From IMG/VR virus record IMGVR_UViG_3300032334_002765, positions 1 to 29,630 of that record: 29,630 nucleotides of DNA. One strand, given 5' to 3'. Of this stretch, positions 26,568-29,630 are shown one piece after another. This DNA is from a virus. The notes beneath the pieces are model-generated. The model ran no database searches. It was not told the origin of the DNA and saw only the letters and a program-made list of their open reading frames with translations. Within the stretch, counting starts at the first letter, position 1; the number at the start of each line of letters is the position of its first letter. The position numbers and the translations under genes are program-made.

Positions 26568-26899
26568 TATTGTTTTGGTCTCAAGGTGTTAACCGCCGAA
26601 TGCCCAGCTTGGGAACTTGCGTTAGCAACTGTGTCAATTAACTGTGCAAACAAATCCAACATCTGTTTATTTCTACCTAAGTAGTTTACAAGCGGTAGAT
26701 AGTATTTCTTTTCTTGTTCTGTCAGTTTGCTTGTTATTCTCTGAACTGTCATACTAACGTTCGATTTAGTGTAATGTGGACCTCCGGCGTCTGATGCTCC
26801 ATAAGGAGCCAGAGTAAGTCCTGAGTTATCAGAGGGATTTGCTCCTGTAGCAGGATTAACATCGCCTTCCATTATTCTACATAGTTTACTGAATTCCAT
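26567..26899 (-). CDS. Unknown small phage protein
   Basis: The protein has 110 residues. The N-terminal half is Gly, Pro and Ser-rich (NPATGANPSDNSGLTLAPYGA) and is followed by a helical segment from about 49 to 95 (MTVQRITSKLTEQEKKYYLPLVNYL, then NKQMLDLFAQLIDTV). AAGAAAGG lies 9 bases before the ATG. It lies between the 437-aa gene and the 158-aa gene in one tightly packed set. The family is not recognised. A small helical adaptor is plausible, with no direct evidence. Confidence 0.72.
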   Translation of the reverse strand: MEFSKLCRIMEGDVNPATGANPSDNSGLTLAPYGASDAGGPHYTKSNVSMTVQRITSKLTEQEKKYYLPLVNYLGRNKQMLDLFAQLIDTVANASSQAGHSAVNTLRPKQ

Positions 26900-26924
26900 G
26901 AATTAACCTTTCTTGTAATTGTAT

Positions 26925-28238
26925 TTAGCAAGTTCTGAGTAAAATTTCTTGTGCCGATGGCACACATCTTTGTAATACCAATAAATCACTGGGATTACCG
27001 TTGTAGGGAGTTTCCTTCACCACAACACCAGGAAAGCTTCCTGAAGCTTCCTTTATAGTTTTCATTTGAGCTGTTAAGAATAGCATTCCATCTATTCTTT
27101 CTAAAAAGTCACTTTCCCCCTTTTTTGGAAATCCATTTTCATCAACCTCGCCAGTATCATAAAGATACTTTACTTTAAGATCAACAAATGGAACTAAATT
27201 TCCATCGTCATCTATCATGGCTTCACTATTGTCTGATTGAATAATTCTTACGCTAAGCTTGCCTTCTGAATAAGCCGCATCCAAACAGCTAGCTAAATCC
27301 AAGCCCAAAGAGTATACTGTTCCATCATTTCCAACAACATTTATTAAAAAGCTTCGTTGTTTGAAATAGTCAGATATGCTCTCCATTATAACTCTTCTTC
27401 TCAGAACATCTTTTTCCTCAGGACTTCCATCCTGAAGTCTTTTGAGTTCAGGATCCTCTAGAAACTTTTCTGGGTCATCCTCTCTTAGAGCCCATTTTCC
27501 AAGATCAATTCTTCCCCATTTTTCATTGAATCTTGTTGATATTTTTATTGAATATTTTCTTTCATTATAAATAAGATCTTCGCTGTTTGATCCATTACCA
27601 ACTTGAACAGCACCGAGTAAAGCAGCCATATACTTTCTGTGAAGATCACCCTTCATTCCAAGGGTGCCCTTTAGTTTTATGAAAACATTATTTAGCTCAC
27701 TCATTGGTTGAAGAGCTGTAAAAATATGTTTTGCTAAAGACACAGAAGGATTATTTTGATCTAACTCTTGCCGTATTAGCCTTCTTATTTCTTTGTTGGC
27801 TTTTTCTATGTTTGAGTTTTGTCTAAGAAATAAAACTTGTAAATTATCTTCTACAAACTTCCTTGGGTAAGAATCTAACTCAGAATCTCTTATGGAATGG
27901 ATTCCATCCAATAGTGTTTTAACATCACCCTTTGCACTATTTTTAAAATACTCTGTTTTCCAAGTTTCGAAATTTTCTTCTGGTTTGCTTTCTTCTTCTG
28001 GCATATCTGGAGCAACAGGATCTTCAACTTGTTGCTCTGGATTTTGTTGAGCATCCTGTGACTGACCTTGTTGTTGAGAAGGATCTGGTTGTTGAGAAGC
28101 ATCTTGAGGCTGTTCTGCTGGATCTGCAGCCGGAACTTGCATTCCAGAAGAAGAATTTGCAGGAGGTTGGTTTGCTGCAACCTCACCCGGATTCTCAATA
28201 TCCTCGCTTAACCAGTAATTCATAGTGTTAAATTTCAT
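26925..28238 (-). CDS. Protein with Pro/Gln-rich N-terminus, unknown function
   Basis: The protein has 437 residues. Residues about 15-90 are low complexity (Pro, Gln, Ala, Glu; for example QQPDPSQQQGQSQDAQQNPE) and must be disordered. The rest is globular. A helical part at about 90-200 includes NIEKANKEIRRLIRQELDQN. A mixed part contains YSIKISTRFNEKWGRIDLGKW, and a C-terminal alpha/beta part contains LVPFVDLKVKYLYDTGEVDENG. GAGGAAGG precedes the ATG at 28238, which overlaps the end of the previous gene by 11 bases. I do not recognise the family. Head, neck or scaffold functions fit the neighbourhood, but the sequence does not show which. Confidence 0.78.
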   Translation of the reverse strand: MKFNTMNYWLSEDIENPGEVAANQPPANSSSGMQVPAADPAEQPQDASQQPDPSQQQGQSQDAQQNPEQQVEDPVAPDMPEEESKPEENFETWKTEYFKNSAKGDVKTLLDGIHSIRDSELDSYPRKFVEDNLQVLFLRQNSNIEKANKEIRRLIRQELDQNNPSVSLAKHIFTALQPMSELNNVFIKLKGTLGMKGDLHRKYMAALLGAVQVGNGSNSEDLIYNERKYSIKISTRFNEKWGRIDLGKWALREDDPEKFLEDPELKRLQDGSPEEKDVLRRRVIMESISDYFKQRSFLINVVGNDGTVYSLGLDLASCLDAAYSEGKLSVRIIQSDNSEAMIDDDGNLVPFVDLKVKYLYDTGEVDENGFPKKGESDFLERIDGMLFLTAQMKTIKEASGSFPGVVVKETPYNGNPSDLLVLQRCVPSAQEILLRTC

Positions 28239-28713
28239 TTCGACCTTCCTCTTTTTTCTTATTTAGTGATTCTAAGAACTGTCTTTTATTATTTCCTGAA
28301 TTAATATTTATTGTATTGTTTTGATTTGCTGCTAAGTATTTAGGGAAGGTATCCTTATCTTTTAATTTAATTCTTGTCATTAAATCTGCTATTTTTGCCA
28401 TCTTGTCAGAAGTATCATGTTTGAGCTTGAGCAAATTGACAAGAGCTTCTTTACTGGCGCTTGTAGAGTCTCCTTCATTTATAACTAAGTCTGCGAAGTT
28501 ATTTATGAATTCGTCTGTTTGTTTTCTATCTTGTCTTATGTTTTCCAGAACTTCTTGATAAACATCAACAAGCTGTTCGTCACTTACTATGTTGGACAAA
28601 CTGTTTTCCGAGTCTTGCACGCTTAAAGAGGTGACATTCATACTGGGAATCACCTCACCAGCGATAGCCAAATCTTCTTTTGCTTCATCTAAAATAGGAT
28701 CGTTTTTACCCAT
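28228..28713 (-). CDS. Small helical protein, possibly small terminase subunit
   Basis: The protein has 161 residues, close to T4 gp16 (164). The middle is helical (VDVYQEVLENIRQDRKQTDEFINNFADLV, then KEALVNLLKLKHDTSDKMAKIADLMTRIKLKD). The C-terminal tail is polar and begins NNTININSGNNKRQFLESL. Small terminase proteins of T4-like phages have a similar plan: a central two-helix oligomerisation region and a polar tail with N-x-x-I/F-x-x-G/S-x-x. No large terminase gene is in the window to support this, and sequence resemblance is only general, so this is a weak call. A palindrome occupies the leader directly before the start. Confidence 0.7.
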   Translation of the reverse strand: MGKNDPILDEAKEDLAIAGEVIPSMNVTSLSVQDSENSLSNIVSDEQLVDVYQEVLENIRQDRKQTDEFINNFADLVINEGDSTSASKEALVNLLKLKHDTSDKMAKIADLMTRIKLKDKDTFPKYLAANQNNTININSGNNKRQFLESLNKKKEEGRNEI

Positions 28714-28714
28714 A

Positions 28715-28730
28715 TACTCTATATAGAGTA
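28715..28730. promoter_or_regulatory. Perfect 16-bp palindrome before the 161-aa gene
   Basis: TACTCTATATAGAGTA is a perfect palindrome one base before the ATG at 28713. It replaces any ribosome site, since no Shine-Dalgarno-like sequence is visible. A DNA-binding protein could use it as an operator, or the RNA hairpin could mask the start codon. Confidence 0.5.
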
Positions 28731-28746
28731 ATATTAAATATCTTTG

Positions 28747-29088
28747 TCAGTCACCTTTTATTATTCTGATTGAGTCTTCTTCAAAATGTTGTGTTGAAAA
28801 TTCAAACAACTCACTTTCTTCCAAAGCTATTATTTGATGTCTTGTTCCTCTTGGTATATCGATTTTGTCACCTGGGTTTAATACTATTTCGTCAGAATCT
28901 TCTATATTATTTGTTGACCCAATCTTCAATAAAACTTTTCCAAATTGTAAATAAAATGTCTCAAGTTTTAGTATGTGCATATGGTATGAACATTTTTTGT
29001 GATTATTGAAATGCAATATTTTGCCACAATACTCATTGTTATTAACAATGATTTTTTCATAACCCCATCCTTTTTTAATGATTTCCAT
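28747..29088 (-). CDS. Cupin-fold protein, phosphomannose isomerase-like
   Basis: The protein has 113 residues. Both cupin motifs are present: motif 1 as H36-x-H38-x4-E43-x6-G50 (YHMHILKLETFYLQFG) and motif 2 as G73-x5-P79-x-G81-x2-H84 (GDKIDIPRGTRH). These give the usual 3-His/1-Glu metal site. The start WGYEKI and the later FEFST also match the C-terminal cupin domain of type II mannose-6-phosphate isomerases and related sugar-nucleotide cupins. It could act on a sugar phosphate or modify glycans, or bind a small ligand. No sugar-biosynthesis neighbour is present, so the substrate is unknown. No ribosome site is visible; ACTATATAATAGT lies just upstream. Confidence 0.87.
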   Translation of the reverse strand: MEIIKKGWGYEKIIVNNNEYCGKILHFNNHKKCSYHMHILKLETFYLQFGKVLLKIGSTNNIEDSDEIVLNPGDKIDIPRGTRHQIIALEESELFEFSTQHFEEDSIRIIKGD

Positions 29089-29091
29089 AAT

Positions 29092-29104
29092 ACTATTATA
29101 TAGT
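29092..29104. promoter_or_regulatory. Dyad TATATAA element before cupin gene
   Basis: The minus strand reads ACTATATAATAGT, with five-base complementary arms around ATA. It ends 4 bases short of the ATG at 29088. It resembles the elements near 24931 and 28715. A promoter or operator role is inferred; the very short distance to the ATG would imply a near-leaderless message if it is a -10 box. Confidence 0.3.
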
Positions 29105-29143
29105 TTTTGTTTTAAATTGCAAAGCTAAAATATAAATATAACT

Positions 29144-29494
29144 ATGGATCAATTAACAAAAGAAAAATTAAACAATCTTGAAAAAAGTCAAGATAAAGTT
29201 TTGCAAAAAATAGATGAATTTAAAAAAGAAATTATTGAATTTGAAAAATTATTAAATTCAAAAGATTCTAAAATCAGCTTGTTACAAAGCAAAATAAAAG
29301 ATTTAAAAGAAGACGTAGATATTTTTTGTGAAAAAGTTCAAAATTTTGAGGTGAAAATAGAATCTATTCACATAAGAACCGCAAGCACAGAAAGCAAGTG
29401 GTCAAATATAATTGAATTTTTTGTTAAAATATTCTGGGTTATTATGGTGTCATACTTATTGTATAAATTGGGCATTCAAGGACCACCAGCATAA
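29144..29494 (+). CDS. Coiled-coil protein with C-terminal membrane anchor
   Basis: The protein has 116 residues. Residues 1-78 are a coiled coil rich in Lys, Glu, Leu and Ile (KLNNLEKSQDKVLQKIDEF and on). One membrane segment lies at about 88-107 (NIIEFFVKIFWVIMVSYLLY). A short PPA tail follows. The order, an N-terminal coiled coil and then W followed by one transmembrane helix, resembles XhlA-type lysis proteins, but it also fits other single-span membrane proteins, so a lysis role is a possibility only. No ribosome site is visible; an AT-rich TATAAATA lies just before the ATG. It diverges from the cupin gene. Confidence 0.75.
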   Translation: MDQLTKEKLNNLEKSQDKVLQKIDEFKKEIIEFEKLLNSKDSKISLLQSKIKDLKEDVDIFCEKVQNFEVKIESIHIRTASTESKWSNIIEFFVKIFWVIMVSYLLYKLGIQGPPA

Positions 29495-29515
29495 ATTTTT
29501 TAAAAACTCCCAATA

Positions 29516-29549
29516 TATAATATACTATCTTTATATAAAGGGAATAACT
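29516..29549 (+). promoter_or_regulatory. Candidate promoter and ribosome site for the edge gene
   Basis: TATAAT (29516-29521) is followed 7 bases later by a 12-base perfect palindrome CTTTATATAAAG (29529-29540), whose end merges into the ribosome site AAAGGGA (29537-29543) 6 bases before the ATG. No good -35 box is visible. Spacing from TATAAT to a start of transcription near 29528 is reasonable. Confidence 0.4.
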
Positions 29550-29630
29550 ATGCCAGGAAAATTTAGCGACTACATTTCTATCCGAGAAAACAAAACCCCA
29601 GTCCTGTCGAAGGTAAAGCTATCCAGATCG
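29550..29630 (+). CDS. N-terminus of a gene running off the right edge
   Basis: Twenty-seven codons are present (MPGKFSDYISIRENKTPV and on) with a well-spaced AAAGGGA. The fragment is polar and basic. It is too short to identify. The good ribosome site and intact frame to the edge support a real gene. Confidence 0.6.
   Translation, partial: MPGKFSDYISIRENKTPVLSKVKLSRS

Noticed and set aside
29131-29138. TATAAATA, the T4-type late promoter box, before the plus-strand gene at 29144
   Set aside because: It ends only five bases before the ATG, so transcription would start at or inside the codon. No other well-placed copy was noticed in the gaps of the minus-strand late genes. Probably an AT-rich coincidence.

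Overview
The window is a piece of the virion-structure region of an AT-rich, contractile-tailed double-stranded DNA phage (myovirus type, class Caudoviricetes). The evidence is a near-complete run of baseplate genes in the order known from T4, P2 and contractile injection systems: tape measure, tube/LysM-type adaptor pair, hub, OB-fold spike, gp25/W, gp6/J and gp7/I, followed by fibre genes. Genes are packed tightly, with ATGA and TAATG overlaps. I see no integrase, bacterial chromosomal genes, tRNA, rRNA, CRISPR array or insertion sequence. The host cannot be named from this sequence.

Layout, reading down the minus strand, which carries most of the genes. (1) 29088 to 25639: a cupin-fold gene, a 161-residue alpha-helical protein that may be a small terminase subunit, a 437-residue protein with a Pro/Gln-rich N-terminus, and three small conserved-looking phage proteins of unknown role. 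(2) 24895 to 13469: tape measure (1542 aa), CIS-tube-like protein, gp53/LysM-like protein, hub, Cys-rich central spike, gp25-like wedge protein and gp6/J-like wedge protein. (3) 13472 to 8847: a 1541-codon gp7/gpI-like wedge gene interrupted by a 443-residue intein carrying a LAGLIDADG homing endonuclease. (4) 8850 to 1: host-contact proteins, namely a 157-aa virion protein, two fibres with long Thr/Pro stalks (one ending in a probable beta-propeller), a coiled-coil protein, and two paralogous PKD-type proteins, the second running off the left edge.

Three genes run on the plus strand: a TPR-like gene at 25003-25638, placed between the unknown-gene block and the tape-measure gene; a coiled-coil plus membrane-anchor protein at 29144-29494; and the first 27 codons of another gene at 29550. 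The few real gaps hold short AT-rich dyad elements with TATA-type cores, which may be phage promoters or operators.

Proposed assembly: the tape measure sets tail length, the tube/LysM/hub/spike set forms the central hub and piercing tip, gp25, gp6 and gp7/I form the wedges, and the genes from 8850 downward supply fibres and adhesins. The gp7/I protein must presumably splice out its intein to be functional. That intein, inserted beside a four-Cys cluster in a tail structural protein, is the most unusual feature of the window. There is no gene-free stretch longer than about 110 bases.
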